Of a DNA stretch of 64,000 nt, positions 50,822 to 60,247 are shown in pieces. Position 1 is the stretch's first letter. Each line of letters starts with the position of its first letter. The stretch is from Acinetobacter sp. C26M (lineage in GTDB: Bacteria; Pseudomonadota; Gammaproteobacteria; Pseudomonadales; Moraxellaceae), in assembly GCF_023702675.1 (NCBI RefSeq), contig NZ_CP098478.1, forward strand, positions 3,844,001 through 3,908,000. Reading direction: 5' to 3'. The notes beneath the pieces are model-generated. The model did not search any database, was not told where the DNA came from, and saw nothing but the letters and a program-made list of their open reading frames with translations. A program made the position numbers and the translations under genes.

Positions 50822-51058
50822 TTATTGCGCAGTCGTACCAGCTGAACCGGATGCCGAACCAGAAACATCAGCAGAAACGCCACCAGGTTGAACATCAACT
50901 GATGAACCTGCTTGTACACCAACACCACCTTGTACGCCTGTTGGGCTTGCACTGGTTTGAGCAGAGCCTGAAGCATCCAAACCACCTTGAGTCGAGCAAC
51001 CTACAGCTGTTAATGCAACACCAGATACAACCATAGAGATCAATGCTAACTTTTTCAT
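50822..51058 (-). CDS. Small Gly/Ser-rich lipoprotein
   Basis: 78 residues from ATG 51058: signal MKKLALISMVVSGVALTAVGC with lipidation Cys21, then a low-complexity tail of Gly, Ser, Ala, Val, Gln and Asp (STQGGLDASGSAQTSASP..., ending SGSASGSAGTTAQ). No cysteine besides the lipobox. Disordered, possibly cell-surface or a spacer lipoprotein. GAAAGGAAA precedes the start. No family recognised. Confidence 0.75.
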   Translation of the reverse strand: MKKLALISMVVSGVALTAVGCSTQGGLDASGSAQTSASPTGVQGGVGVQAGSSVDVQPGGVSADVSGSASGSAGTTAQ

Positions 51059-51439
51059 TGTGTATTTCCTTTCATTTATGACAAAAAGCAAAGTTGTCTT
51101 TGCGTTGCCTATAATTCACAATTTTTTTCTTGGACGTGATGCGGATTAGTTGCAGTTTGTTATGTAAGCTGCATTGTTTTGAAACTTTTCTTAAACCAAC
51201 CATGTTGATGTTTCACATATTTTTTAAATCAAACAAAATGGCTAAGCTGTTCTGGTCTAAGTAATTTCATTTTTATTTTGCCTGTAAAAAAGCGTTTATC
51301 TTATTTTTTGATAATTCATAGAAACACTGCATAAGCTTCTCAAAAGATTACAATTGGGTAATTTTAATTAAAAATAAATGTAGCACCCATAAAAAAACCG
51401 TGACTGCTCATCACGGTTCTTCATCTTATCTACCCGGCA
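51059..51439. other. Intergenic region between two leftward genes
   Basis: 381 bp. It holds the lipoprotein promoter and, at 51391-51420, the terminator of the MBL-fold gene. No gene seen. Confidence 0.5.
51391..51420 (-). terminator. Terminator of the MBL-fold gene
   Basis: Minus-strand stem ACCGTGA/TCACGGT around a TGAGCAG loop, followed by a T-run. Confidence 0.85.
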
Positions 51440-52294
51440 TTAAGGCCATTTCATCTCGCCTTTAACCACTTTAGCACCTAACTCTAAGCTGCTTGATTCA
51501 CCTAAAGCAGGATACTGTTTTTGCATCATTTGGATTAATTCAGCTGAGTTCTTGGTTACTTTGACTGCTTTCTCATATTGCTTTAAATAGTCAATTGAGA
51601 AATTCACCGCATCCAATCCTTCCGCTGCACCCGCTTTCATATGCGCGGGTACCACAACTTGCGGATTGAGTGCTTTGATACTCTCTAAGGTCTGTACCAC
51701 TTCTGCACGATCTTTGGCTGTTGGGGTATCAGCAGTCCAAAGATGAATACCCGATGACACTGGAATACCACCAACAACAGCTTTGGCACTCGGAATCCAT
51801 AAATAAGTGAGTTCTTTGTTACCTTTGATTTCGATATTTTCATTTTCTAATTTTAAGGTTTTAGCCGTATACGCTTGGGGAACAATAATCTTGCTCGGTG
51901 CATTGGCACCCATTTTTGGTCCCCAATACTGTACTTTCAGCGCTTGTGTATCCTGAATATGCTTCACTGTTTCAGGGGTCGCAATCACCTGCACATTCGG
52001 AAAGTATTGCTTAAACACATCTAAACCAAAATAGAAGTCTGGATCGCCATAGCTGACAAAAATCGTTTTTAAGGTTTTACCACTATCTAGAATGTCAGCA
52101 GCGATACGCAATGCTTCTGATTTAGAAAATTGGGCATTCACCAATAAGACTTCTTTGTCACCTTCAATTAAGGTTGAGGTCACACCGAAGTGCTCAGGCT
52201 GAGCCAAAAAGTTTTGAATTTTTAAGTCTTGTGCAAAAGCCGCAGATGTTGCCGCTAAAGTGGATAAAGCAATGATATAAGGTTTGGTGTTCAT
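51440..52294 (-). CDS. Exported metallo-beta-lactamase-fold protein lacking the HxHxDH motif
   Basis: 284 residues with a signal peptide (MNTKPYIIALSTLAATSAAFA). The fold is that of the MBL superfamily: STLIEGDKEVLLVNAQFSKSEALRIAADIL, KTLKTIFVSYGDPDFYFGLDVFKQYFPN, then LWIPSAKAVVGG and NPQVVVPAHMKAG. At the place where THxHxDH binds zinc it reads SYGDPDFYFG, so two zinc histidines and the catalytic Asp pattern are changed, while PAHM is retained. It may be a divergent hydrolase or a binding protein. A LysR gene is divergent, 108 bp away. Confidence 0.8.
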   Translation of the reverse strand: MNTKPYIIALSTLAATSAAFAQDLKIQNFLAQPEHFGVTSTLIEGDKEVLLVNAQFSKSEALRIAADILDSGKTLKTIFVSYGDPDFYFGLDVFKQYFPNVQVIATPETVKHIQDTQALKVQYWGPKMGANAPSKIIVPQAYTAKTLKLENENIEIKGNKELTYLWIPSAKAVVGGIPVSSGIHLWTADTPTAKDRAEVVQTLESIKALNPQVVVPAHMKAGAAEGLDAVNFSIDYLKQYEKAVKVTKNSAELIQMMQKQYPALGESSSLELGAKVVKGEMKWP

Positions 52295-52371
52295 CTTATC
52301 GTCTCCAATCTGATAAGGAACACTTTAAATTGCAATTATTGCTGAATAAACACTCTAAATTAAGATAAAAT

Positions 52372-52388
52372 GTTGCATATCTTGCAAC
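52372..52388. promoter_or_regulatory. LysR-type operator dyad
   Basis: GTTGCATATCTTGCAAC: perfect GTTGCA-N5-TGCAAC dyad of the T-N11-A class. It is placed 13 bp before the lysR start and 80 bp from the divergent MBL-fold gene, as expected for an autoregulated LysR pair. Confidence 0.6.
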
Positions 52389-52401
52389 AATGATAATAAA
52401 C

Positions 52402-53295
52402 ATGGATACCTTAAAAGCCATTCAAGTCTTCGTATGTATTGCCCATCAGGGCAATCTCAGCAAAGCAGCCGAACATTTAGATTACTCTAAAGCCATGGTG
52501 TCTCGCTATTTAGAACACCTTGAACAAACCTTTTCAACTCGTTTGTTTCAACGCAATACCCGTAAAGTTTCACTGACCCCAGCAGGTGAAAAAGCACTGG
52601 TCTATTGTGAAAATATTTTACAGCAGCAACACTTGCTCGAAGGATTGGCCGCCCCTGAACAACATAGTGGGACGATTCGCTTTACCTGTGGCTTGTTTCT
52701 GTTTCAATTGGGGGTCAATGAATGTATTAAACAGTTTAAGAAACGCTATCCGCAGATTCATTTTGATGTGTATTTAACTGAAAATACCGTCGACTTAATG
52801 GATGCGCATGTTGATCTTGCTCTACGCATTACCCAGAAAGTCGCGGATGGGCTGATTGCTCGTCCAGTCTGTCAGATTGAATCTATCTTTTGCGCGCATC
52901 CCCACTATTTACAGGATCACACTCCCCTGTTGCATCCTAGTCAACTCATTCAACATGAATGTATTGCTCATCATACCCATAATCAATACTGGACATTGTT
53001 TGATACAGATCAGCAACCCCAGAACTATCCTTTAAATGTTACGTTTAAAAGCAATGACGTGATCGCGCTTTATCAAATGTGTCTCAAGGCACAAGGCATT
53101 GCCATGTTGCCAACTTTATTGGTACGCAAAGATATTGCTCATCAACGTTTACAACAGGTATTTTCTGATTTTTCCGCACCAGACCTGACCTTGTCTTTAG
53201 TCTATGCATCAAGACAGCATTTGCCGAAAATAACTCAAGAATTTATTGCTTTTGTGATCGAAAACTTAAGTTTTTACCTAAATCAACAAAATTAA
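52402..53295 (+). CDS. LysR-family transcriptional regulator
   Basis: 297 residues from ATG 52402 (an ATG at 52390 overlaps the operator). N-terminal winged HTH: DTLKAIQVFVCIAHQGNLSKAAEHLDYSKAMVSRYLEHLEQTFSTRLFQRNTRKVSLT. The substrate-binding domain includes FDVYLTENTVDLMDAHVDLALRI and GLIARPVC. Typical of the group that controls a divergent single gene; here the exported MBL-fold gene. Ligand unknown. Confidence 0.88.
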   Translation: MDTLKAIQVFVCIAHQGNLSKAAEHLDYSKAMVSRYLEHLEQTFSTRLFQRNTRKVSLTPAGEKALVYCENILQQQHLLEGLAAPEQHSGTIRFTCGLFLFQLGVNECIKQFKKRYPQIHFDVYLTENTVDLMDAHVDLALRITQKVADGLIARPVCQIESIFCAHPHYLQDHTPLLHPSQLIQHECIAHHTHNQYWTLFDTDQQPQNYPLNVTFKSNDVIALYQMCLKAQGIAMLPTLLVRKDIAHQRLQQVFSDFSAPDLTLSLVYASRQHLPKITQEFIAFVIENLSFYLNQQN

Positions 53296-53317
53296 AAGAT
53301 TTAAATCGACCTGAACG

Positions 53318-53342
53318 CTTGAATTTTGTCGCCTTGCCCATA
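53318..53342 (+). promoter_or_regulatory. Sigma-32-type heat-shock promoter of grpE
   Basis: CTTGAA (53318-53323), about 13 bp, then GCCCATAC (CCCAT at 53337-53341), close to the sigma-32 consensus CTTGAA-N13/14-CCCCATNT. It lies about 110 bp before the grpE start. Confidence 0.7.
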
Positions 53343-53454
53343 CTTCATCCCTATCTATGAATGACCAAGATGTGGCAGTTCGGGTTTAACCCTATGAGCA
53401 TTCACGCTAAAAGGACTGTACATGTTTAAGAACTTTTTTCAACGGAGATCATCA

Positions 53455-54000
53455 ATGGCTAATGAGCACAATGAGCAAGCTCAAGACATTCAAAATGAGC
53501 AACAGGCTGAACAAACTCAAGCTGAAGGTGTAGAGCAAGCAAACGAGCTTAGCGTTGAAGATTTACAAGCGCAAATCACTAAACTCGAAGAAAGCTTGAA
53601 ACTAGAAAAAGCACGTACAGCCAATGCTGTTTATGAAGCACAAAAAAGCGTTGAACGTATTCAACGTGAATCTGAAAAGCATAAAGAGACTGTGCTGGAA
53701 AAATTTGCGAAAGAATTATTGGATTCTGTCGACAACCTAGAACGTGCGATTCAAGCTGCTGGTGAAGAGCAAACCCCTGTGCTTGAAGGGATTAAGCTCA
53801 CTTTGAAATCACTATTAACGACGCTGGAAAAATTTGGTGTGGTCGAAGCTGATACACAAAATGGCTTCAATGCGGATTTACACCAAGCTGTTGGCATCGA
53901 TCCAACGGCTCAAGCCAATCAAATTGGTGCTGTTTTACAGAAAGGCTATACCTTAAATGGTCGTCTACTCCGACCAGCAATGGTAATGGTGGGTCAATAA
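53455..54000 (+). CDS. grpE: Nucleotide exchange factor GrpE
   Basis: Releases ADP from DnaK. The ATG at 53455 with GGAG 7 bp upstream gives 181 residues; ATG 53422 with AAGGA is a possible longer form (192). An acidic Gln-rich N-terminus is followed by the long coiled coil ([24 protein letters not shown]) and the head with [20 protein letters not shown] and [17 protein letters not shown]. Upstream is a sigma-32-type promoter; dnaK follows with its own. Confidence 0.95.
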   Translation: MANEHNEQAQDIQNEQQAEQTQAEGVEQANELSVEDLQAQITKLEESLKLEKARTANAVYEAQKSVERIQRESEKHKETVLEKFAKELLDSVDNLERAIQAAGEEQTPVLEGIKLTLKSLLTTLEKFGVVEADTQNGFNADLHQAVGIDPTAQANQIGAVLQKGYTLNGRLLRPAMVMVGQ

Positions 54001-54075
54001 TTCAGGCGAGCAACGTATTTATTTGCTCAAAATTGCAAAAATTTGAGAGTTTTTTGATTTTTTTTCATAAAAATG

Positions 54076-54103
54076 CTTGAAAAAAACCGATTAACTCTCA
54101 TAT
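54076..54103 (+). promoter_or_regulatory. Sigma-32-type heat-shock promoter of dnaK
   Basis: CTTGAA (54076-54081), a 13-bp spacer and CTCTCATAT (CATAT at 54099-54103), near the sigma-32 consensus; 85 bp before the dnaK start. The leader includes the run AACAAGGGGGGTAA and AGAGGAA as ribosome site. Confidence 0.65.
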
Positions 54104-54188
54104 CGAATAACAAGAAAATCCTCTTTCAACGTCCCTGTAACAAGGGGGGTAATCTGAGGATTCACAAAATTTTAGAGGAACACAAACA

Positions 54189-56132
54189 ATGGCAAAAATT
54201 ATTGGTATTGACTTAGGTACTACCAACTCATGTGTTGCTGTACTTGAAGGCGATAAAGTAAAAGTAATTGAAAATGCAGAAGGCGCACGCACAACTCCAT
54301 CAATCATTGCATACAAAGATGGCGAGATCTTAGTTGGTCAAAGTGCAAAGCGTCAGGCTGTAACTAACCCAAAAAACACATTATTCGCAATCAAGCGTTT
54401 AATTGGTCGTCGTTATGAAGATCAAGCGGTACAAAAAGACATCGGTCTTGTACCTTACAAAATCATCAAAGCTGACAATGGCGATGCTTGGGTTGAAGTA
54501 AACGATAAAAAATTAGCACCTCAACAAATCTCTGCTGAAATCTTGAAAAAGATGAAAAAAACAGCAGAAGACTATTTAGGTGAAACCGTTACTGAAGCAG
54601 TGATTACTGTTCCTGCTTACTTTAACGATGCACAACGTCAAGCAACTAAAGATGCAGGTAAAATTGCAGGTCTTGATGTTAAACGTATCATCAACGAACC
54701 AACTGCTGCGGCACTTGCGTTCGGTATGGACAAAAAAGAAGGCGATCGTAAAATCGCGGTTTATGACTTAGGTGGTGGTACATTCGACGTATCAATCATT
54801 GAAATCGCTGACCTTGATGGCGACCAACAAATCGAAGTGTTATCAACAAACGGTGATACTTTCCTTGGTGGTGAAGACTTTGATAACGCGTTAATTGAAT
54901 TCTTGGTTGAAGAATTCAAGAAAGAACAAAGTGTGAACTTGAAAAATGATCCACTTGCGTTACAACGTTTGAAAGAAGCTGCTGAAAAAGCAAAAATCGA
55001 GCTTTCTTCGTCAAATGCAACTGAAATCAACCTTCCATACATCACGGCTGATGCGACTGGTCCTAAACACTTAGTGATCAACGTAACACGTGCAAAACTT
55101 GAAGGTTTAGTGGCTGACTTAGTTGCTCGTACAATTGAGCCTTGCCGTATTGCACTTAAAGATGCTGGTCTTTCGACTTCTGACATCTCTGACGTGATCT
55201 TGGTGGGCGGTCAGTCTCGTATGCCACTTGTACAACAAAAAGTACAAGAATTCTTTGGCAAAGAGCCACGTAAAGACGTGAACCCTGATGAAGCAGTTGC
55301 GATTGGTGCAGCGATTCAAGGTGCGGTATTGTCTGGTGACAAAACTGACGTACTTTTATTAGATGTAACACCGTTAACACTTGGTATCGAAACCATGGGT
55401 GGCGTATTAACAGCGATCATTGAGAAAAACACCACGATTCCTGCGAAGAAATCTCAAGTGTTCTCGACTGCTGCTGATAACCAGCCTGCTGTAGACATTT
55501 CAGTGTTCCAAGGTGAACGTAAAATGGCTCAACAAAACAAATTGTTGGGTAACTTCCAATTAGGCGATATCCCACCTGCTCCACGTGGTGTACCGCAAAT
55601 TGAAGTATCGTTCGACATCAATGCTGACGGTATCTTAAAAGTATCTGCGAAAGATAAGAGCACTGGTAAAGAGCAATCGATCCAGATCAAAGCAAACTCA
55701 GGTTTGTCTGATGCTGAAATCGAAGCAATGATCAAAGATGCTGAAGCGAATGCAGAAGAAGACCGTAAGTTTGAAGAGTTAGCAAAAGCACGCAACGAAG
55801 CGGATGCTTTAGTTTCTAGCTCAAACAAAGCAGTAAAAGATCTTGGTGATAAAGTTACTGAAGATGAAAAAACTGCGATCGCGACTGCGGTTTCTGAGCT
55901 TGAAGCAGCTACCAAAGAAAATGATGTTGAAGACATCAAAGCGAAAACTGAAGCTTTACAAAACATCTTGATGCCAATTACTCAACGTGCTTATGAACAA
56001 GCGCAAGGTGCTGGCGGTGCAGAAGGTTTTGATCCAAATGCATTCCAAGGTGGTGATGCTGGTCAACAACAGAAAGCGGACGATGGCGTTGTAGATGCTG
56101 AGTTCACAGAAGTAAAAGATGACAAAAAATAA
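54189..56132 (+). CDS. dnaK: Hsp70 chaperone DnaK
   Basis: 647 residues. The ATPase domain shows [15 protein letters not shown] at the start, [39 protein letters not shown] and [18 protein letters not shown]; linker [19 protein letters not shown]; substrate domain and helical lid; and C-terminal acidic tail ending [10 protein letters not shown]. Its own heat-shock promoter and terminator make it a separate unit from grpE. dnaJ is not adjacent in this window. Confidence 0.98.
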   Translation: MAKIIGIDLGTTNSCVAVLEGDKVKVIENAEGARTTPSIIAYKDGEILVGQSAKRQAVTNPKNTLFAIKRLIGRRYEDQAVQKDIGLVPYKIIKADNGDAWVEVNDKKLAPQQISAEILKKMKKTAEDYLGETVTEAVITVPAYFNDAQRQATKDAGKIAGLDVKRIINEPTAAALAFGMDKKEGDRKIAVYDLGGGTFDVSIIEIADLDGDQQIEVLSTNGDTFLGGEDFDNALIEFLVEEFKKEQSVNLKNDPLALQRLKEAAEKAKIELSSSNATEINLPYITADATGPKHLVINVTRAKLEGLVADLVARTIEPCRIALKDAGLSTSDISDVILVGGQSRMPLVQQKVQEFFGKEPRKDVNPDEAVAIGAAIQGAVLSGDKTDVLLLDVTPLTLGIETMGGVLTAIIEKNTTIPAKKSQVFSTAADNQPAVDISVFQGERKMAQQNKLLGNFQLGDIPPAPRGVPQIEVSFDINADGILKVSAKDKSTGKEQSIQIKANSGLSDAEIEAMIKDAEANAEEDRKFEELAKARNEADALVSSSNKAVKDLGDKVTEDEKTAIATAVSELEAATKENDVEDIKAKTEALQNILMPITQRAYEQAQGAGGAEGFDPNAFQGGDAGQQQKADDGVVDAEFTEVKDDKK

Positions 56133-56148
56133 TTTGTCTCTTTAAAAA

Positions 56149-56175
56149 AGACCGCGCGCAAGCGCGGTTTTTTTA
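56149..56175 (+). terminator. Terminator of dnaK
   Basis: ACCGCGC-GCAA-GCGCGGT followed by seven T residues: a compact 7-bp GC-rich stem with GCAA tetraloop. Confidence 0.93.
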
Positions 56176-56179
56176 TGCC

Positions 56180-57064
56180 TTAAACTTTTACAGATTGGTC
56201 AAAATATAGCTCACCCAAAATCGGCATAAACAAAGGCACGACACCACAAGCTTTTATTTCTTCAATAAACTCAGGAATATTTACCCCTGGCAACAACTGC
56301 GGTGGCGCATCAATCGGCGTCACCATCGTATCCCAGTGGCATGGAATAATGTATTTCGGTTTCAATAACCGCACCACATCTTTGACATAGTTTGGACGAT
56401 ATTTACGCCCTATCGCGCAAAGACACACGATATCTGCCTGTCTGCCCTGCAGCTCTTGCTCAATAAAATCCGCAGAATCAATGTGAACAACTCGCAGTTG
56501 CCCTGTATCAATCCACCAGTTCAAGACTAAGCCATGTCGCAGCTGATGAAACTTCGGTGGAAAAGGCGGTGGTGTGGTCATATCTCCTGGTAATGGAATA
56601 CGACCAAACAGTGCTTTACCGTGAATTGAAGGTAAACCGACCACTTGCCACTCGCCACAGTGAATCACCTCCCTTCCCTGCGTGGCTTGCATCTGTTGCT
56701 CAAGCAAGCCTGCGGAACGCCCATACATTAAACTCGCTTCCGAACCGATCAAACGAGCCCCTGTTTGTTTGCAAAGCTCTGGTGCATCCAAAATATGGTC
56801 ATAATGCGCATGCCCAATCAGTACCTCATCTGCATATGGAATATAGTGTTTGACCAAAGCGGGATCGCTACATAACGGCTGGGTCAAAGTCTGCCAGAGA
56901 TTTGGACGGCTGATAAAAGGATCAAGTACTAAGGTTCGATTGGAATCAGACAAGATAAACCCTGCTGTCCCCAAATATTTGATTTTTAGATTTTCTGCTT
57001 TTGCTGCTGCGGGTGAAGCCGCAGCCCATGCAGCCTCAGGCGCTTTGAGTAGATATTTCAGCAT
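56180..57064 (-). CDS. UlaG/RomA-like metallo-beta-lactamase-fold hydrolase
   Basis: 294 residues. The zinc motif GHAHYDHILDAPEL (HxHxDH) is intact and followed by GREVIHCGEWQVVGLPSIHGK and the C-terminal IIPCHWDTMVTPID. This matches the UlaG/YhfI/NAPE-PLD-like group acting on lactones or phosphodiesters. Substrate unknown. An Ala-rich helical N-terminus (PEAAWAAASPAAAKAENL) precedes the fold. Convergent with dnaK. Confidence 0.87.
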   Translation of the reverse strand: MLKYLLKAPEAAWAAASPAAAKAENLKIKYLGTAGFILSDSNRTLVLDPFISRPNLWQTLTQPLCSDPALVKHYIPYADEVLIGHAHYDHILDAPELCKQTGARLIGSEASLMYGRSAGLLEQQMQATQGREVIHCGEWQVVGLPSIHGKALFGRIPLPGDMTTPPPFPPKFHQLRHGLVLNWWIDTGQLRVVHIDSADFIEQELQGRQADIVCLCAIGRKYRPNYVKDVVRLLKPKYIIPCHWDTMVTPIDAPPQLLPGVNIPEFIEEIKACGVVPLFMPILGELYFDQSVKV

Positions 57065-57247
57065 GCATATTCCTTTGCATTTTTATTGATATTCAGCAAT
57101 AAAATTCAATATGGCAGCTGTTCCAATGAATAACAAGTAATTGAACAACACTTCCAAACTAATCGCATCATCAGCAAAGCAGTTTAAATAAGCGAAACTT
57201 TTTTCTGTATAATCCAAAGCACTAAAAGAATGATACCTAGATAGAAG

Positions 57248-57664
57248 ATGAAAACAGATCCCGTACTGAGCAAAACCAAATTTAGATTAATGCTTATCTT
57301 TTCCCTACTTAGTATTTTGATAAGTGTCATATTTGATGCATACGATGAAACCTCAATTGCAATTAATGAACTATTAACAAAAGACCCTCAACAATGGGAA
57401 CTTTTCATCTCAGGCATAATTTCGGTTGGTTTTATTATTGTATTGATTGGCTTGCTACTATTTAAAGAATGGGCAAGAAAGATTTATGTCTATAGTTTTT
57501 TCCCACTGTTACTTATTTATCTTTTACCGAGCTATTCATGGACATTTATGTCTGGTCTAGGTGCTATTTTTTATGAGCTAGGCAACATTCTCTCTACACT
57601 CATCTGGGGAATTTTAGTCATACCCAGTCTGTACCAACCTTTATTTAAAAAAAATACTGAATGA
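57248..57664 (+). CDS. Hypothetical integral membrane protein
   Basis: 138 residues with four hydrophobic segments (about 12-30, 52-72, 78-98, 108-130). No signature recognised. Its stop overlaps the start of the first metzincin-like gene by 4 bp (ATGA), so the two are translationally coupled and the membrane protein could help localise the protease. Confidence 0.75.
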   Translation: MKTDPVLSKTKFRLMLIFSLLSILISVIFDAYDETSIAINELLTKDPQQWELFISGIISVGFIIVLIGLLLFKEWARKIYVYSFFPLLLIYLLPSYSWTFMSGLGAIFYELGNILSTLIWGILVIPSLYQPLFKKNTE

Positions 57665-58569
57665 AACTCGCCTTCATTATTGCATTGCTCCTCTTTATAC
57701 TCTGGTCGGGTTATCAAACCCGCCAACACCCACAACTTAAATTTAATTCGCTCACTGATCGAATTAGCAGCCCACTTGATACACGCCTACGCTATCGTAT
57801 TGCCGAAGTCGATCCTCGTTTTAAACTCAGTATCGAGCAAGTACAAGCCATTAGCCAACAAGCAACCCAAATCTGGAAAGATGGCACAGGGCAAGATTAT
57901 TTTGTCTATGACCCCAATGCTCAGCTCGCGATTCACCTGATCTATGATGAGCGTCAAATGGAAAGCGAACAACGTCGCGAACACCTTAGCCAGCTTAAAT
58001 CGAATCAACAACACTGGGTAGAGAAAAAGCAGCAGCTTGATCAGATTGAACAGGAAATCCTACGTAGTAAGCAGCTTCTCGACTCAAAACAACAGCAACT
58101 GAATCAGCAAATCCAACGCTACAATCTAGAACAGCAAAATGCACAACGGCATCCCAGCTCTTTTGCCAATCTTGAATATTTCCAACAACAGCAACATGCC
58201 TTATCTCAAAATGTGCAGTTACTACAGCAAGAAATTGATCAATATAATCAGAGAATCATTCAGTTAAATCAACAAGTTGATGAGTTGAATAGTTTAGACC
58301 AGCAGCTCAATGCTTCGGTCAGCCAATACAAACAACGCTTTAAGCCACATTTATTTCATAAAGGTCTATTTAATGGCAAACAAATATTAATTTATGAGTT
58401 TGAATCTCCAGATGATTTACGTTTAACCATCGCACATGAGCTAGGTCATGCTTTGAGTTTAGAGCATAGTGATGATCCTCAAGCACTGATGTATCCCATT
58501 ATGAGAGATCAAAATACAACGCATTTCCGTTTGACCCAAGCAGACCTCTCTCTTTTACTCGCAAGATAA
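57661..58569 (+). CDS. Matrixin/metzincin-like zinc metalloprotease with coiled coil (paralogue 1)
   Basis: 302 residues: an N-terminal membrane helix (LAFIIALLLFILWSGY), an astacin/matrixin-like strand region RLRYRIAEVDPRFKLSIEQV...YFVYDPNAQLAIHLIYDERQ, a Gln-rich coiled coil at about 105-205, and a C-terminal catalytic segment with FHKGLFNGKQILIYEF and metzincin motif HELGHALSLEH (259-269), followed by Met-turn ALMYP. The three zinc His and Glu are intact. First of three tandem paralogues. The insertion of a long coiled coil inside the catalytic domain is unusual. Confidence 0.85.
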   Translation: MKLAFIIALLLFILWSGYQTRQHPQLKFNSLTDRISSPLDTRLRYRIAEVDPRFKLSIEQVQAISQQATQIWKDGTGQDYFVYDPNAQLAIHLIYDERQMESEQRREHLSQLKSNQQHWVEKKQQLDQIEQEILRSKQLLDSKQQQLNQQIQRYNLEQQNAQRHPSSFANLEYFQQQQHALSQNVQLLQQEIDQYNQRIIQLNQQVDELNSLDQQLNASVSQYKQRFKPHLFHKGLFNGKQILIYEFESPDDLRLTIAHELGHALSLEHSDDPQALMYPIMRDQNTTHFRLTQADLSLLLAR

Positions 58570-58948
58570 TCACAGTAAATTGTTATGGTCTTATCCCCCT
58601 AAAAATGATTCAAATTGGATGGACTATAAATGTCACAATCCAGCAATTTTTAACTAAAAAGTAAAAAACTTTTCAACTTCGCATTAATTTTACAAAAGTT
58701 AACAATTGGCTGATTTTTTGCACTCCACCAACCTAATTTATGCTTTTATAAATTTAATCCCTTGATATTTTTTAACTTACGATCAAAAAACAAACATTTT
58801 ATTGATTTTTTTATTGTGCAAATCACTCGATCCAATTTTTTATTTATTAGAACAAAATCACATTTTTTAGTTTTATTTATTAAATACATAGCATTTTGAC
58901 GCCCACAAAATAATGATGAAAAATAAGTTTTATTTGGGGGGTTTCACA
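58570..58948. other. AT-rich intergenic region between protease paralogues 1 and 2
   Basis: 379 bp with long A/T tracts (several T5-T7 runs). No gene seen. It must contain a separate promoter for paralogue 2, which has the ribosome site GGGGGG 7 bp before its ATG. Confidence 0.4.
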
Positions 58949-59860
58949 ATGCGATTTCATTATCTAGCATTCTTTATTGCTTATTTAAGTGTCAGCATAC
59001 CTCAGTTAGGCAACGCACAAGCAAACATCAATCATATGGATGCTCATCGACACCAAACCACAAAAAAAATAGTGCATTATCGTATAGCTGATATTGATCC
59101 ACGCTTTAATTTAAGCCAACAACAAGTCCTCGAACTCACCCAACAAGCAGCCAAACTTTGGGAACAAGAAACAGGACAGCAAAACTTTATTTATGATCCA
59201 CAAGCCGAATTCAGCATCAATTTAATCTTTGACGAGCGTCAACAACGCAGCACGGATCGCCTACAAGGTCTAGATCAACTGAAACAACAACAAAAACAGT
59301 GGGAAAATCAAAATCTACAATTACAACAACTTAAAGCGGAAATTCAAAGAACAACGGCTTTAATCGCCAGTAAACAGGCACAGCTCAATCTCCAATTCCA
59401 GCAATACAATACCGAAGTTTTGCGTTTCAACCAAACACGTTCTAGTTCTAAAGATTTGGCTCAACAATTTTCACAAAGACAAAGGGTCTTAGAACAACAG
59501 TCTTTAATGTTACAACGCGAAGTTCAAGAACATAACCAGCGTACACAGCAGCTCAATCAGCGCATTCAGAATCTAAATCAAACCAATCAACAACTGGTTG
59601 CATCAGCAAGCCAATTTAATCAGGTATTTCAACCACATTTATTCCATAAAGGTCACTTTAACGGCAAACAAATCCTGATTTATGAATTTTCTTCTACCAA
59701 TGATTTGCGTTTGACCTTAGCACATGAATTTGGTCATGCGCTTGGTTTAGAGCATACCAATGACCCAAGCTCACTGATGTACCCTGTGATCCAAAAGCAA
59801 AATTTCCAACAGTTTGCGCTAACCGACTCAGATAAAGATTTGGTAAAAGCCATTTATTAA
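58949..59860 (+). CDS. Matrixin/metzincin-like zinc metalloprotease with coiled coil (paralogue 2)
   Basis: 303 residues from ATG 58949 (an upstream ATG at 58913 lacks a ribosome site). Sec signal MRFHYLAFFIAYLSVSIPQ...NAQA. Same architecture as paralogue 1: IVHYRIADIDPRFNLSQQQV, NFIYDPQAEFSINLIFDERQ, Gln-rich coiled coil about 110-210, FHKGHFNGKQILIYEF, and HEFGHALGLEH at 259-269 with SLMYP. Likely periplasmic or secreted. Substrate unknown. Confidence 0.87.
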   Translation: MRFHYLAFFIAYLSVSIPQLGNAQANINHMDAHRHQTTKKIVHYRIADIDPRFNLSQQQVLELTQQAAKLWEQETGQQNFIYDPQAEFSINLIFDERQQRSTDRLQGLDQLKQQQKQWENQNLQLQQLKAEIQRTTALIASKQAQLNLQFQQYNTEVLRFNQTRSSSKDLAQQFSQRQRVLEQQSLMLQREVQEHNQRTQQLNQRIQNLNQTNQQLVASASQFNQVFQPHLFHKGHFNGKQILIYEFSSTNDLRLTLAHEFGHALGLEHTNDPSSLMYPVIQKQNFQQFALTDSDKDLVKAIY

Positions 59861-60247
59861 TGACCCATACAACATGAATACTTTACAAGAATTAACAACC
59901 AATAGACTTTAAGTATAGTTTTTGTACAAATAAATAAATATTTTATGTGAAATGGAATGTATTTTTGGAGATGTAAAAAAATGTTTTTGCAACACACTTT
60001 GATCATCTCTTAAAGATTGAGTACATTAAAAATAAAAAATAAACAGTTGTTCTGGCATTGGTTTTAGATCATTTAATAAACAAACCCTGTTTTTTTATCT
60101 CGTTTTTTTACCAATATGTCTACAAATGTATTTTTATTCATTTTCCAGAAATATCGTTAAAACTCATAAGTTGAACCTTCTTCCATCAATTTGACTACTG
60201 ATTTTTTTTGACTAAAATGTGACCTCTTTCAAGCTTTATCTCCTATT
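59861..60247. other. AT-rich intergenic region between protease paralogues 2 and 3
   Basis: 387 bp, very AT-rich with T-tracts, no gene and no clear hairpin. Presumed promoter region of paralogue 3. Confidence 0.4.

Noticed and set aside
51440..52294. Beta-lactam resistance enzyme
   Set aside because: The protein has the MBL fold, but the zinc/catalytic motif is absent and there is no class B signature.
54761..55186. Frames antisense to dnaK (also 55529-55966)
   Set aside because: Ser/Leu-rich shadows of strongly biased dnaK codons, a common artefact.
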